Below, in pieces: positions 15,684 to 24,305 of a stretch of DNA of 64,000 nucleotides (positions are counted from its first letter, which is position 1; every line of letters begins with the position of its first letter). A model generated the notes under the pieces. It worked only from the letters and a program-made list of their open reading frames with translations. It was not told where the DNA came from and did no database searches. A program made the position numbers and the translations under genes. Where the stretch lies: assembly GCA_031460505.1 (NCBI GenBank), contig JAVKTT010000002.1, forward strand, positions 479,004 to 543,003. Direction: 5' to 3'. Source of the DNA: JAAYTL01 sp031460505 (GTDB lineage Bacteria; Bacillota; Clostridia; Tissierellales; Tissierellaceae).

Positions 15684-17949
15684 AATTATTAAATAATTTA
15701 CCTCTTAATTGATATTCTTCATATTCAGGAGTAATTCTAATTCCTTCATAGACATTGACTCCACCAGTCTTTCTTTTCTCAAATCTTATACTTACTTCCT
15801 TACCAAACATAGTGTTTGACATTTTATATTCTCCATTTTGTTCTGCCCAATCAGCATAAGCTTTATATAAATCACTTGCTTTAGTTTCTCCTGGTCCCAT
15901 AACAGTACAGTCGTCTAAGAAAGCAGATATGACATCCATCTCACTCTTGTATTCCTTAACAGCATCTTCAACTGCTGCAGGCATTTCAAGTCCCTCTCTC
16001 TGCCACTTAATGCAACCTTCAACCGCCCAATTTAATATTCCAGTAAGTTCTTTTTTTAGTTTATACTTCAAATTTTTATCAACTTTATCATCTGGAATTT
16101 GAACAGTGAAAGGAATTAAATGCATTCTTCTCCAAATTCCTAAATCTCTCCCACGAATAATAGGTTTATGGTTAGTAGCCATCCATAACTTAAACTCTGC
16201 TTCAAATTCAAACTCCTTACCATATAAGTGTCTAGCCGTGACTGTATCTCCACCAGTAAGCTGTTTTAAAAGTCCCTCATTAAGTCTAGCCCCTTGATTT
16301 GGTTCTACAGTAGTTACAAATCTAGCTCCCTTTAGTCTTGCAATATCTGAGTTAGCTCCACCAGTTTGACGGTTAACCATAATAGTCTCTGGTTGAATAT
16401 TGGTAGAGTAATCTCCCATAATTTCTGATACAATATCTAAGAACGTAGACTTACCATTCCTACCGTTTCCATAACAGAAAAATACACACTGCTCCTTAGT
16501 AGATCCTGACATAGAATACCCTACAGCTTTTTGAACATAATCAATTAACTCCTGGTCATTATCAAATATTTGATTTAAAAATTCTGTCCATAGTGGAGTA
16601 TCAATTTTATTTGTATACTCTACATAACTCATTTTACTTAAATATTTATCAAAACTATGATCTATCAGGTCTCCATTTCTAAGATTAATTACTCCGTTTA
16701 CAACATTGAATACTTCTTTATTCTTATCAAATTCACCAGGTAAAATAGATAATCTATGCTCTGATTCTTTGATCATATTTGTTTTGCCACGATTATTCCT
16801 AGTATATTTTAAATGCTTAAAGAACGATTTTTCTTCATCTTCATCTTCGCAATAGGCTAATTCTTTTTTCATATCATCAATAACATCTTCAGTTAGTTTT
16901 TTTACATGTCCTAAGTTATCAAACTCCCATTTCCTACCATTGTAAAAATACCAACCCCTATCAATATATGAATATCTGGCTTTGTCTTGAAATTTAGCAA
17001 CAAATCTATCTGCATTTCCAGTATCATCAAAGGCATACTTCTTAATTTTATTGTCTAAGATAACTATTCCATAGTCTTCTACACCATGTCCTGGAGTAAA
17101 CACCTCTCTACAATCCCTGATAGCTGTATCCAATATATAATCTCCATATGTCCGTTCACCACGTTTTGAGTCCCACTTGGTTCTCATTAGGCCAGAGTTT
17201 CTAAATATAGTATCCATTTTATTTTTATCTCTTGCTGTCCAAAACGCTAACATATTTGCAAATGCTAAATCAGCCTCAGATTGACTAGGGTATAAACCTT
17301 CCCAAAATCCATTGTATAGAGTTGAAAATGCTTGTCCTTGCTTAGATTTAATTGCTAATTCTAATATTTGTTTTTCGCTTAAATCTAATTTCCCTGGAGT
17401 ATTTTTAGGTTCATTATTTATTGCTGGAGCTCCAATATATTTAGCATGTAGATATTTTACAGTCTCAGTACAATCAACAACATCTGTATACTCTGATGCT
17501 ATATCTCCGGTAACTGTAAAAAATCTCCCAGTTTCATAAAACTCAAAATTTCCTTTTCTTCTTCCACCTTCTGGAAGAGATCCTTTACATAAAATATGGA
17601 TTCCGTTACCACTAGGAGAATATTCTGCATAACTTCCTAATCCATGGATGAACTCAGATACAATATTGTCTTCATCGCTATTATTCTTATATCTTTCTAT
17701 TTCATCATCCATATCATCTAAATCTACACCAAATATCCCATTTCCTAGCATAAATCCAATGCCCGAGAAGTTTTTTGACACCTTTACTGCTGTGTCAAAA
17801 TCTGTCCACGTAGCCTTATTATTACTCATTGCATAGCCACCAGTTTTAGGATTTATAGGTACTTTGGATATCTTCCCATTTCGTTCTTCTGCTCTCCAAC
17901 ACACCCACTGTGGTAATTCTTTTAAATTTTGAGGTATATTCTCATACAA
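15682..17949 (-). CDS. Phage primase-helicase (D5/P4 type)
   Basis: A 755-residue replication protein with two parts. Residues about 1-250 resemble the primase-polymerase domain: NLKELPQWVCWRAEERNGK at the N-terminus and GIFGVDLDDMDDE at 71-83 with the acidic metal ligands. Residues about 400-700 are the SF3/D5 helicase: YGNGRNGKSTFLDIVSE near 491-507 is Walker A, VTTVEPNQGARLNE about 545 follows, and WMATNHKPIIRGRDLGIWRR is the sensor/arginine region. It would prime and unwind phage DNA at the origin. The TTG start follows AAGGATGTGATGACAA. Confidence 0.92.
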   Translation of the reverse strand: MYENIPQNLKELPQWVCWRAEERNGKISKVPINPKTGGYAMSNNKATWTDFDTAVKVSKNFSGIGFMLGNGIFGVDLDDMDDEIERYKNNSDEDNIVSEFIHGLGSYAEYSPSGNGIHILCKGSLPEGGRRKGNFEFYETGRFFTVTGDIASEYTDVVDCTETVKYLHAKYIGAPAINNEPKNTPGKLDLSEKQILELAIKSKQGQAFSTLYNGFWEGLYPSQSEADLAFANMLAFWTARDKNKMDTIFRNSGLMRTKWDSKRGERTYGDYILDTAIRDCREVFTPGHGVEDYGIVILDNKIKKYAFDDTGNADRFVAKFQDKARYSYIDRGWYFYNGRKWEFDNLGHVKKLTEDVIDDMKKELAYCEDEDEEKSFFKHLKYTRNNRGKTNMIKESEHRLSILPGEFDKNKEVFNVVNGVINLRNGDLIDHSFDKYLSKMSYVEYTNKIDTPLWTEFLNQIFDNDQELIDYVQKAVGYSMSGSTKEQCVFFCYGNGRNGKSTFLDIVSEIMGDYSTNIQPETIMVNRQTGGANSDIARLKGARFVTTVEPNQGARLNEGLLKQLTGGDTVTARHLYGKEFEFEAEFKLWMATNHKPIIRGRDLGIWRRMHLIPFTVQIPDDKVDKNLKYKLKKELTGILNWAVEGCIKWQREGLEMPAAVEDAVKEYKSEMDVISAFLDDCTVMGPGETKASDLYKAYADWAEQNGEYKMSNTMFGKEVSIRFEKRKTGGVNVYEGIRITPEYEEYQLRGKLFNN

Positions 17950-17997
17950 TTGTCATCACATCCTTATAGAAAAGAGGGAGATAAAGCTCCCTCAATA

Positions 17998-18474
17998 TTA
18001 AAATGGTATATCATCATTGTCCACAGGGTGGAAACCTGGTATTGGAATATCTTCAGTCTTAAATTGGTGATTGCAAGTATTAAATCTACTTTGCTCCCAA
18101 CTCTGTATTCTTACATTTGTTTTTCCATTATATTCTTCATGTTTCACTGTAACTCTGGCTGTTTTACCAAGGAAATCATCCAACAATTCTTGCAAACTGT
18201 TAAATCTCTTTCCATTTTCAATTTTTAATGCTTTAGCTACTGAATTTATCATTCCTGAATGATACTGACCTGTTTGTTTTGACTGCCACAAACTACCAAA
18301 GATGTATCTATTTTTGTTTTTTTGATCTATATCATTTCTAATTTGAAGATGTAAATTTATAAATATTGCACCATTTGGAGTAACATCTTCAAATGCTTTT
18401 CCAACTATAACCTCATAAGTTCCTTCTTCCACCAACCCCATATCCATTGCTTCATCATGATTAATTGTAAACAT
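17998..18474 (-). CDS. DUF669 protein, probable phage single-strand DNA-binding protein
   Basis: A 158-residue protein of the DUF669 family. It has EEGTYEVIVGKAFEDVTPNG at the N-terminus and FLGKTARVTVKHEEYNGKTN in the C-terminal half, and ends in the acidic tail DNDDIPF. That tail is nearly the same as the end of bacterial SSB, which recruits partner proteins, so this protein probably coats single-stranded DNA. It sits between the helicase and primase genes. Confidence 0.85.
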   Translation of the reverse strand: MFTINHDEAMDMGLVEEGTYEVIVGKAFEDVTPNGAIFINLHLQIRNDIDQKNKNRYIFGSLWQSKQTGQYHSGMINSVAKALKIENGKRFNSLQELLDDFLGKTARVTVKHEEYNGKTNVRIQSWEQSRFNTCNHQFKTEDIPIPGFHPVDNDDIPF

Positions 18475-18491
18475 TTATATTTCCTCCCTTT

Positions 18492-19824
18492 TTATATATA
18501 GCCTAGTAATTTACCCTGGTAATAAGCCCATCCTGGTTTATAACCTTTATTCTTAGCTAACTGATATAATTCCCCCATGTTCTTACAATCCTTAGGCTCT
18601 CTATAATCAGTTGTAAATCCTTCAAAACTTCCCACTTCTATTAATTCTGATTCTATTTGCTCTACTTCTTTTTCTTCTGCTTTAAATTCATATCCACATT
18701 CTGGACATACTGTTGTACTTCTTTCAACTGTGTAAAAACATTCTAAACATTGTTTTACTGGATTTTCATCTTGGACTGTAGTATTAGATCCTTTCTTTGG
18801 CTCTAAACTCCATTCTCTATCCATATCAGGAGTGCCAAATCTACCCACATTGCCCACATGGTCGATTATTATGGCGGTTTTGCCTGGCTTATATCTCATT
18901 GGTCGCATTGACTGTTGGATGTAGAGAGAGAGGCTTTGTGTCGGTCTGAGTAATATTGCAGTATTGCAATCTGGTACATCAAAACCTTCTGAAATTAAAT
19001 CTACATTACATAGGACCATAATCTTACCTTGCCTGAAATACTCTATTGCTGCATCTCTTTCAGGTTTAGCTGTCTCTCCGTCAATGTGTTTTGCAATTAT
19101 ACCAGCTTGATTAAATTCTTCTGCCATTCTTTTAGATTGAGCTATACTGGAGCAGTAACAAATAGCTTGCTTACCATCTGATAATTTTATATAATGCTTA
19201 ACTACATCTCCCCAGATAGCTTTGTTTTGGAATAGTTCATCAATATCAGATTGAACATATTCACCACGTTTGACTTTTAATTTTGAAGTATCAATTATCT
19301 CAGGAGCATAATACTTAAAAGGTGCTAAGTTTCCCCACTCTATCAATTCTCTAACTGTAGGGCCAATAATTAGATTGTCATTGATATCACCTAATCCACC
19401 ACCATTTAAACGAATCGGTGTAGCTGTAAAACCTACTAATCTAGCATCAGGAAAATAATCGTATATTTTTCTATAACTCTTGGCTAATGAATGGTGGTTT
19501 TCATCTGTAATGATTATCTTAGGTGGAGTTGTTTTGTCTAACCTTCTAACTATTGTTTGAACCATACCAACTTCAATATAGTCCATGTCTGCACCCCACC
19601 ATTTAAGAGTGTCAATCGTTTGATCCTTAAGTTCCTTCCTATGGACTAAGAATAGTACTCTGTTCTTTTTCTCTGATGCTTTCTTAGCCATATCTGACAT
19701 GATAACAGTTTTGCCACTGCCCTCAACCGCAGGGTGAAACAATGCATGGAGCATTGTACCCTGCCAAATATGCCTCCCTTACTTGATTGAGTAGCTTTCT
19801 TTGGTAATCCCTTAATTCACACAT
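18492..19824 (-). pseudogene. DEAD/DEAH-box helicase, frameshifted in motif I
   Basis: The original start is the ATG at 19824 after AAAGGAAGATTCATCA. It codes for MCELRDYQRKLLNQVREAYL and APCIVSPCG, then meets TGA at 19723-19725. The rest continues in the +1 frame from GAGGGCAGTGGCAAAACT to 18492 and carries the ATP-binding GSGKT, DENHH (motif II, usually DEAH), GFTATP (motif III), a QQSMRPMR motif VI and a C-terminal zinc ribbon (CPECGYEF). Removing 7 bases (TTGAGGG) would restore SPCGSGKT. An internal ATG at 19754 could start a 420-residue protein without its N-terminal motifs. It is probably inactive unless frameshifting occurs. Confidence 0.8.
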
Positions 19825-20473
19825 TGATGAATCTTCCTTTATTGTCTCTTTCTAGTTCCTGCATTACGGGGGTTGTTAATGCTTTTTCTATGTTCCACCC
19901 TCTGGAAATTCGTGTGTTCAAAGTGTTGGAATCGATTCCTAATTCTTCTGCCCACTGGGTAACATTTTGTGTTTTTCCTTTATATATTAAAATATGGTTT
20001 TGTTCTGTGTTATTCCCTTGGACCTTATAAGTTACCCATCTACAATTCTCAGGAGTGTAACCTTTGTTCCCATCTATTCTGTCAATACTTAAATTATCAT
20101 TGTACCCATTCGCCATAGCCCAGTTATAGAAATTCATAAAATCTAACCATTCATTACATACTTCAATACCTTTTCCCCCATATATTTCATATTTTGTAGC
20201 ATTTGGATTACTGCATCTTTGTTTCATATTTCGCCAAATGCTATAAATCCTCTTATCTGACATTCCATGTTTAGTGGATTGTTTGCTTACTATATCCCTT
20301 TGCAGACATCCGCAAGATTTAGTTATTCCATTTTTTAGTCTGTAGCCTATAGGGGTAGAGTAATTGCCACAATCACATTTGCACAACCATTTAGATTCAC
20401 CTAAATATTTTAAAACTGTTAATCTTCCAAATTTTTGGGCTGTTAAATCTTTATGAGGTTTTCTTTTTGCCAT
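19817..20473 (-). CDS. HNH-type homing endonuclease-like phage protein
   Basis: A 218-residue protein. Residues about 10-60 (FGRLTVLKYLGESKWLCKCD then CGCL) look like a zinc-binding region, and SIDRIDGNKGYTPENCRWV is an HNH-like active segment seen in free-standing phage endonucleases; a C-terminal helix-turn-helix part (VTQWAEELGIDSNTLNTRIS) may give DNA specificity. It lies between the Sak4-like ATPase and helicase genes, a position typical of a mobile homing gene. The ATG at 20473 follows AGGTG. It overlaps both neighbours, so it appears well settled. Confidence 0.82.
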   Translation of the reverse strand: MAKRKPHKDLTAQKFGRLTVLKYLGESKWLCKCDCGNYSTPIGYRLKNGITKSCGCLQRDIVSKQSTKHGMSDKRIYSIWRNMKQRCSNPNATKYEIYGGKGIEVCNEWLDFMNFYNWAMANGYNDNLSIDRIDGNKGYTPENCRWVTYKVQGNNTEQNHILIYKGKTQNVTQWAEELGIDSNTLNTRISRGWNIEKALTTPVMQELERDNKGRFINV

Positions 20474-21158
20474 TGTCATCACCTGCCAAAATCAACTCAT
20501 GTTGTAGACAACCTTTCCTGTCATCCAATTGATTCTTAGCAAATACATCATTGGTGGGCATTAATATAAATCCTCTTTCGCCTTCTTTGTTAAAAGTCAA
20601 TTTCCCCACTACATCACATAAACCAGCCACATTATTTAAAACTTTATTATTAATTTGTGGGTAGGCTCTATTAAATTGTTGTCCCTCTGCTGTAGTGAAT
20701 AAGTCTGTAATTTCCCAAGCTATCCATATTAAATTACAATCTAGATTTTTCATGTATCTCAAAGAGTTTACCAATCTAAACTGTAAATATTGGTAATCAC
20801 CCATAGAAGGAACACCTTTATTTTTTCCTTTAGATCCTAAATCACTAAGAATACATCTTTCTAATTCTGAAATATTGTCCACAACGATATTGTCATATTT
20901 GGAATAAAAATCTTTATTTTTTACAATATCCTGGAGAACTTGCTCCCAATGGTCCCAGGTGTCTATATTGTCTATTAAAGCTATGTCTATATTTTCTTCA
21001 CCCTTTAATACCTTAGAAGTTCTATCTACATCAAGTAATAAAGTCTTACCTGGAAAGAATTTAACTGTGGTGGTTTTCCCCATTCCAGGAGGACCATATA
21101 TAAGATAAGTTCCTTTAGCCGTTTTTATATCCGTTGCTTTTTTAATCTGTAGGACCAT
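20451..21158 (-). CDS. Sak4-like RecA-fold ATPase, phage recombination
   Basis: A 235-residue nucleotide-binding protein. Walker A is YGPPGMGKTT (residues 21-30), Walker B is near YDNIVVDNIS (about 84-93), and IWIAWEITDLFTT follows. It resembles the AAA_24/Sak4 group of single-strand annealing or recombination ATPases found in early phage operons next to Gam and SSB-like genes. The ATG follows AGGAGGTATAGAAA. Confidence 0.85.
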   Translation of the reverse strand: MVLQIKKATDIKTAKGTYLIYGPPGMGKTTTVKFFPGKTLLLDVDRTSKVLKGEENIDIALIDNIDTWDHWEQVLQDIVKNKDFYSKYDNIVVDNISELERCILSDLGSKGKNKGVPSMGDYQYLQFRLVNSLRYMKNLDCNLIWIAWEITDLFTTAEGQQFNRAYPQINNKVLNNVAGLCDVVGKLTFNKEGERGFILMPTNDVFAKNQLDDRKGCLQHELILAGDDNGKKKTS

Positions 21159-21161
21159 TTT

Positions 21162-21686
21162 CTATACCTCCTTAAACTCCATTACTGGTGGCCTTTCAAT
21201 AACTTCTACACCTTCAACTATTTCTCCATCTTCTGTTATTACTTGTCCATTTACTACTTTCGTGATTTTCTTTAACTCTCCCCATTTAGGAGTTTCTTTT
21301 ATTTCTACATATTCAGGTGCATTTTTCTTAGTCCAATTTAATAACTTATCATTATCTCTTTTAAATTCAGGACCAGGATATTTCTTAACTATTTCTCCAC
21401 TTGGCAATCTGTATTTCTCTTGAGTCTTAGTTTTTTTCTTGAACTTCTCATCTATAGTTTCAAAGTATTCTAGTAGATATGAATCTCTTTTTTCTATAGC
21501 TGCTCTTTCTTCATCTTCTAACTTCCTAAGTTTATCCTGGAGAACCTTAATCTTGTTTTCTAATGACATTTTAAATCTAGCTTTTTCAACTAATTCTTCA
21601 TTTACCTTCTCTATGATCCATTCGGCTTCATCATCATTAGTGACCTTCCATCTATCTTCCATTAATTCCATTCCAAGGTTACCCAC
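21162..21686 (-). CDS. Gam-like host-nuclease inhibitor
   Basis: A 174-residue protein of the phage Mu Gam family. Mu Gam binds DNA ends and protects them from host exonucleases. It has a helical middle (residues 30-85, coiled coil) and a C-terminal half with YRLPSGEIVKKYPGPEFKRD then NAPEYVEIKETPKWGELK, as in Firmicute Gam proteins. The GTG start at 21686 follows AAAGGAGGAATAGTA. Confidence 0.85.
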   Translation of the reverse strand: MGNLGMELMEDRWKVTNDDEAEWIIEKVNEELVEKARFKMSLENKIKVLQDKLRKLEDEERAAIEKRDSYLLEYFETIDEKFKKKTKTQEKYRLPSGEIVKKYPGPEFKRDNDKLLNWTKKNAPEYVEIKETPKWGELKKITKVVNGQVITEDGEIVEGVEVIERPPVMEFKEV

Positions 21687-21688
21687 TA

Positions 21689-21829
21689 CTATTCCTCCTT
21701 TTCTGGTGTAACATCAAGTATTTGCTTTACCTTATTTATTTCAATCAACATTAAGGTCCTACCGCATATACACTGAAATATTGCATATTTCTTTGTTGTA
21801 ACTTCTCTATAACAATTAGGACAATTCAT
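21689..21829 (-). CDS. Small zinc-ribbon-like phage protein
   Basis: A 46-residue frame starting MNCPNCYREV with a second cysteine pair in FQCICGR, a likely single zinc-binding site. It overlaps the stop of the upstream small gene by 14 bases, and its stop lies 2 bases before the Gam start. No other domain. Confidence 0.6.
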   Translation of the reverse strand: MNCPNCYREVTTKKYAIFQCICGRTLMLIEINKVKQILDVTPEKEE

Positions 21830-21977
21830 TTACTGTCTCCACATATACAGACATTAGCTCTGCAACTTGTTTTCTAAGTTTGTCCCTTTCTTTCCTAGCT
21901 TTTTCTGCTTTATTTATCAAATCATTCAATTTATCTATTTCTTCTAACATGTATCTTAGTTTTCTTTCAGTTTCCAT
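21816..21977 (-). CDS. Small coiled-coil phage protein
   Basis: A 53-residue, very charged helix (METERKLRYMLEEIDKLNDL) that could form a coiled coil. The ATG follows AAAGGA at about 11 nt. It overlaps the next small gene. No family recognised. Confidence 0.55.
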   Translation of the reverse strand: METERKLRYMLEEIDKLNDLINKAEKARKERDKLRKQVAELMSVYVETVNELS

Positions 21978-22016
21978 GTATATTTTTTTCCTTTCGTGAT
22001 ATAATAATATTAAGAA

Positions 22017-22163
22017 TTATTTTTCTAAGGACCTATTTTGCTTGCCGGCGATAGGTTCTTTTTCTTTTATAATCTTCTTTGCTTCTTTTAAAGCTTCATA
22101 ATGTTTCATACCTGGATTATTTTTGATAAGTTGAGCTGCTATTTTATATAAATTGTCAGCCAT
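22017..22163 (-). CDS. Small phage protein, 48 residues
   Basis: A short basic protein (MADNLYKIAAQLIKNNPGMK, HYEALKEAKKII). Its ATG shares one base with the stop of the upstream gene (TAATG), so translation is coupled. The pattern resembles a one-helix phage protein of unknown role. Confidence 0.6.
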   Translation of the reverse strand: MADNLYKIAAQLIKNNPGMKHYEALKEAKKIIKEKEPIAGKQNRSLEK

Positions 22164-22378
22164 TAATTATTCACCTCCCTCATATACACTGGAGCTAGTT
22201 CATGAAACCTTCTTGATAAATGTTTTTCCCATGTTTTAGTATCATGTTGTACCCATAGCCCTGGACCATATCTTTGATACATTTTTAGTCTTGCAAGCCT
22301 AGGAGTAGGAGCAAATACTGTTTGAAAATGTTTATGCAAGGGATGTCCATACTTAAAAGTAAAGATATATTTTTTCAA
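22163..22378 (-). CDS. Small phage protein, 71 residues
   Basis: A basic protein with many aromatic residues (MKKYIFTFKYGHPLHKHFQT, ARLKMYQRYGPGLWVQHD). Its stop overlaps the downstream start. No function is known. Confidence 0.6.
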   Translation of the reverse strand: MKKYIFTFKYGHPLHKHFQTVFAPTPRLARLKMYQRYGPGLWVQHDTKTWEKHLSRRFHELAPVYMREVNN

Positions 22379-22383
22379 TTATT

Positions 22384-22545
22384 TCACCTCGCTCTCTTAC
22401 GTTCGTTAAGATATAGACTTAATCTCTCCTCTGCTGCTCTCAAATCTAGTAATGCTGCAACTGCTGCTTCAGGTTCGCATTCATTGTAAATTGTGTTAAG
22501 TCTATTTACTTCGTTGACTAATTCTTCTAATTTATTATCTTGCAT
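22384..22545 (-). CDS. Small helical phage protein, 53 residues
   Basis: Starts MQDNKLEELVNEVNRLN after ATGGAGGTGATATAA, a strong binding site. It is helical and charged, ending in NERKRAR. No domain. Confidence 0.6.
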   Translation of the reverse strand: MQDNKLEELVNEVNRLNTIYNECEPEAAVAALLDLRAAEERLSLYLNERKRAR

Positions 22546-22704
22546 TTATATCACCTCCATTACCATCAACCACACCGTTAAAGTTGGTACTAAACTTAAT
22601 ACAAAACTATCTGTAGCCTTATTACTACTTGTCCAAGTTGCGATTAAAGCAAATCTTAGAGTTACTAAACTTAATATGATTAGAGTTGTTATCTTTAATA
22701 GCAT
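22546..22704 (-). CDS. Small membrane protein, 52 residues
   Basis: Starts MLLKITTLIILSLVTLRFAL with two hydrophobic segments (residues 4-22 and 34-51). Its ATG overlaps the upstream stop (TGATG), so it is probably co-translated. Ends just before the next start. Role unknown. Confidence 0.55.
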   Translation of the reverse strand: MLLKITTLIILSLVTLRFALIATWTSSNKATDSFVLSLVPTLTVWLMVMEVI

Positions 22705-22910
22705 CAACACCACGTCCCATCAGTATAAAACTTCAACCAGTTACCATTTTTGAAATGTACTTCTATATGGTCCTTACGTTCTTTTACTCTTACAGCTGTC
22801 CATTCATCTTTATCTTCTACTGCATTTATATGCTTAGCATAAACCCAGATAAAAACTGATTTTGCTAATTCTGATAATTTGTTGAATCCTTTTATATTGT
22901 TAATGCTCAT
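22704..22910 (-). CDS. Small phage protein, 68 residues
   Basis: A basic N-terminal helix (KLSELAKSVFIWVYAKH) followed by a beta-rich end (KDHIEVHFKNGNWLKFY). Part of the tightly packed early block; its stop overlaps the next start. No family is recognised. Confidence 0.6.
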   Translation of the reverse strand: MSINNIKGFNKLSELAKSVFIWVYAKHINAVEDKDEWTAVRVKERKDHIEVHFKNGNWLKFYTDGTWC

Positions 22911-22913
22911 TGT

Positions 22914-23060
22914 TTAGGCCTCCTTATTTTCTTTTATAAAATCCATAAAACTCGAAGCAAGAATTTTTCCCAATAATAAATAAGGATCTTCAAAAGCTTC
23001 ATCAGTTTCTTTTATATCTTTAATAACATCAAAATTTCTATCAACTGTTATCTCAATCAT
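22914..23060 (-). CDS. Small acidic phage protein, 48 residues
   Basis: Starts MIEITVDRNFDVIKDIKETD after GAGGTGGCAGATC and ends FIKENKEA. Acidic, probably alpha/beta. It lies 3 bases before the next start, between the Cro-like gene and the rest of the early block. Unknown role. Confidence 0.6.
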   Translation of the reverse strand: MIEITVDRNFDVIKDIKETDEAFEDPYLLLGKILASSFMDFIKENKEA

Positions 23061-23078
23061 GATCTGCCACCTCGCTTT

Positions 23079-23288
23079 CTATGCAGTTTTATTTTCTGTT
23101 TCAAATAAATATTCAAGCATTAAATCTGGGAAACAATTATCCCTTATCTTGAAGATTTCAGCCCTAGTAAAATCTGTTTTACCGTTCATTTTATTGCTTA
23201 CAGAATCATATGAGATATTTAATACCTCTGCTAAATTTGCAGCTTTAATGTTTTTTCTAGCCATTTCAGCCCTTAAATTCGGAAACAT
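23079..23288 (-). CDS. Cro-like helix-turn-helix regulator
   Basis: A 69-residue XRE-type regulator with the HTH at about residues 16-40 (IKAANLAEVLNISYDSVSNK). It is the first minus-strand gene after the divergent operator region and so is the probable lytic (Cro/antirepressor) regulator. The start follows GGGGGTGATAAA. Confidence 0.8.
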   Translation of the reverse strand: MFPNLRAEMARKNIKAANLAEVLNISYDSVSNKMNGKTDFTRAEIFKIRDNCFPDLMLEYLFETENKTA

Positions 23289-23307
23289 TTTATCACCCCC
23301 TTTTTTT

Positions 23308-23415
23308 ACGATGTATCGTCGTTATGTTTTAATAATAAACTATGTATCGTATTTAGTCAAGCGTTTTTATGAAAATATTTTGATATATCGTAAAATATTA
23401 CTATACATTGTGATA
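23308..23415. promoter_or_regulatory. Lysogeny switch operators
   Basis: A perfect palindrome ACGATGTATCGT lies at 23308-23319. Related half-sites follow: TATGTATCGT (23341-23350), TGATATATCGTA (23381-23392) and the more diverged TATACATTGTGATA (23402-23415). The second lies in the spacer of the leftward promoter and the first just downstream of its -10. These are probably bound by the repressor and Cro-like protein. Confidence 0.7.
23332..23360 (-). promoter_or_regulatory. Leftward early lytic promoter
   Basis: On the minus strand, -35 TTGACT (23355-23360), a 17-bp spacer and -10 TATTAT (23332-23337) form a good sigma-A promoter for the early operon. A repressor half-site lies in the spacer. 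Confidence 0.75.
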
Positions 23416-23423
23416 AAATAGGG

Positions 23424-23429
23424 TATAAT
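23424..23429 (+). promoter_or_regulatory. -10 element for the repressor gene
   Basis: TATAAT lies 38 bp before the repressor ATG. No convincing -35 is seen 17 bp upstream, so the promoter may be activated or weak. The fourth operator-like site overlaps its expected upstream part. Confidence 0.45.
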
Positions 23430-23467
23430 ATTAAATAGATGATAAGTTTTCAGGAGGATGATAGGAA

Positions 23468-23797
23468 ATGAAGTTAACGGAGAAATTGGATTTATTAATG
23501 AAAGAGAAAGGAATCAATAGAGCAGAATTATCTAGAGAAGCTGACATACCTTATACTACATTATCCAGTTTGTATGATAAAGGGTATGAAAATGTAAAAC
23601 TGTCGACGTTAAAAAAGCTAGCAGATTATTTTGAATGTAGCTTAGATTACATTGCTGACGATGATGTAATTGAAAAAGGACATAACGAACCAACAACAAT
23701 TGCAGCTCATCTTCCAGATGGAGTAGAACTTACCGAAGAAGAACAACAAGATTTAGATGAATACATTCAATTTATACTATCAAGGAGGAAAAAGTAG
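23468..23797 (+). CDS. Phage repressor (XRE family)
   Basis: A 109-residue repressor. The HTH is at residues about 16-45 (INRAELSREADIPYTTLSSL), and the C-terminal half is short and acidic (LTEEEQQDLDEYIQFI), with no LexA-type peptidase. That design fits ImmR-type repressors that are destroyed by a separate protease, here the adjacent gene. The ATG follows CAGGAGGATGATAGGAA. It is divergent from the Cro-like gene. Confidence 0.88.
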   Translation: MKLTEKLDLLMKEKGINRAELSREADIPYTTLSSLYDKGYENVKLSTLKKLADYFECSLDYIADDDVIEKGHNEPTTIAAHLPDGVELTEEEQQDLDEYIQFILSRRKK

Positions 23798-23819
23798 TAT
23801 GACATAAGGGGGTTATTGA

Positions 23820-24281
23820 GTGAACTATGAGGACTTAATTATAGAGGCTGAAAATGAAGGAATAGAAATATATGAAAGTAATTACATAGGGAAGCTGAAG
23901 GGCCTTTATGTAGATAACACAATTACAATAAACAGTGGTATTAAAGATAAGAAAGAAAAAGTCTGTATACTGGCTGAAGAGCTAGGGCACTATCATACTA
24001 GCTATGGAAATATAGTAGATCAATCGGATATAAGAAACAGAAAGCAAGAAAGATTTGCAAGAGCATGGAGTTATAAAAAATTAGTTGGTATTACAAAACT
24101 AATTAAAGCCTTTGAATCTGGCGTCAGCAATAGATATGAACTAGCAGAATTCTTAAATGTCACAGAGGAATTTATTGAAGAAGCTTTGGAATATTACAAA
24201 CAGAAATATGGTTTATATTTTAAAATAGATAATTATGTGGTTTATTTTGAACCATTAGGAATTATGGAAATGTGGGAATAA
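23820..24281 (+). CDS. ImmA/IrrE-type metallopeptidase
   Basis: A 153-residue protein of the ImmA/IrrE family. The zinc-binding helix reads VCILAEELGHYHT, with the Glu and His of the motif; the first His of the canonical HExxH is replaced by Ala, as in a number of phage members (EELGHY). ImmA proteins cut the linked repressor after DNA damage and so trigger induction. The GTG start follows AAGGGGGTTATTGA. C-terminal residues form a helix-turn-helix-like part (SNRYELAEFLNVTEEFIEEA). Confidence 0.85.
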   Translation: MNYEDLIIEAENEGIEIYESNYIGKLKGLYVDNTITINSGIKDKKEKVCILAEELGHYHTSYGNIVDQSDIRNRKQERFARAWSYKKLVGITKLIKAFESGVSNRYELAEFLNVTEEFIEEALEYYKQKYGLYFKIDNYVVYFEPLGIMEMWE

Positions 24282-24305
24282 AGAAAATTAAAAGGGGGAT
24301 TTTAA

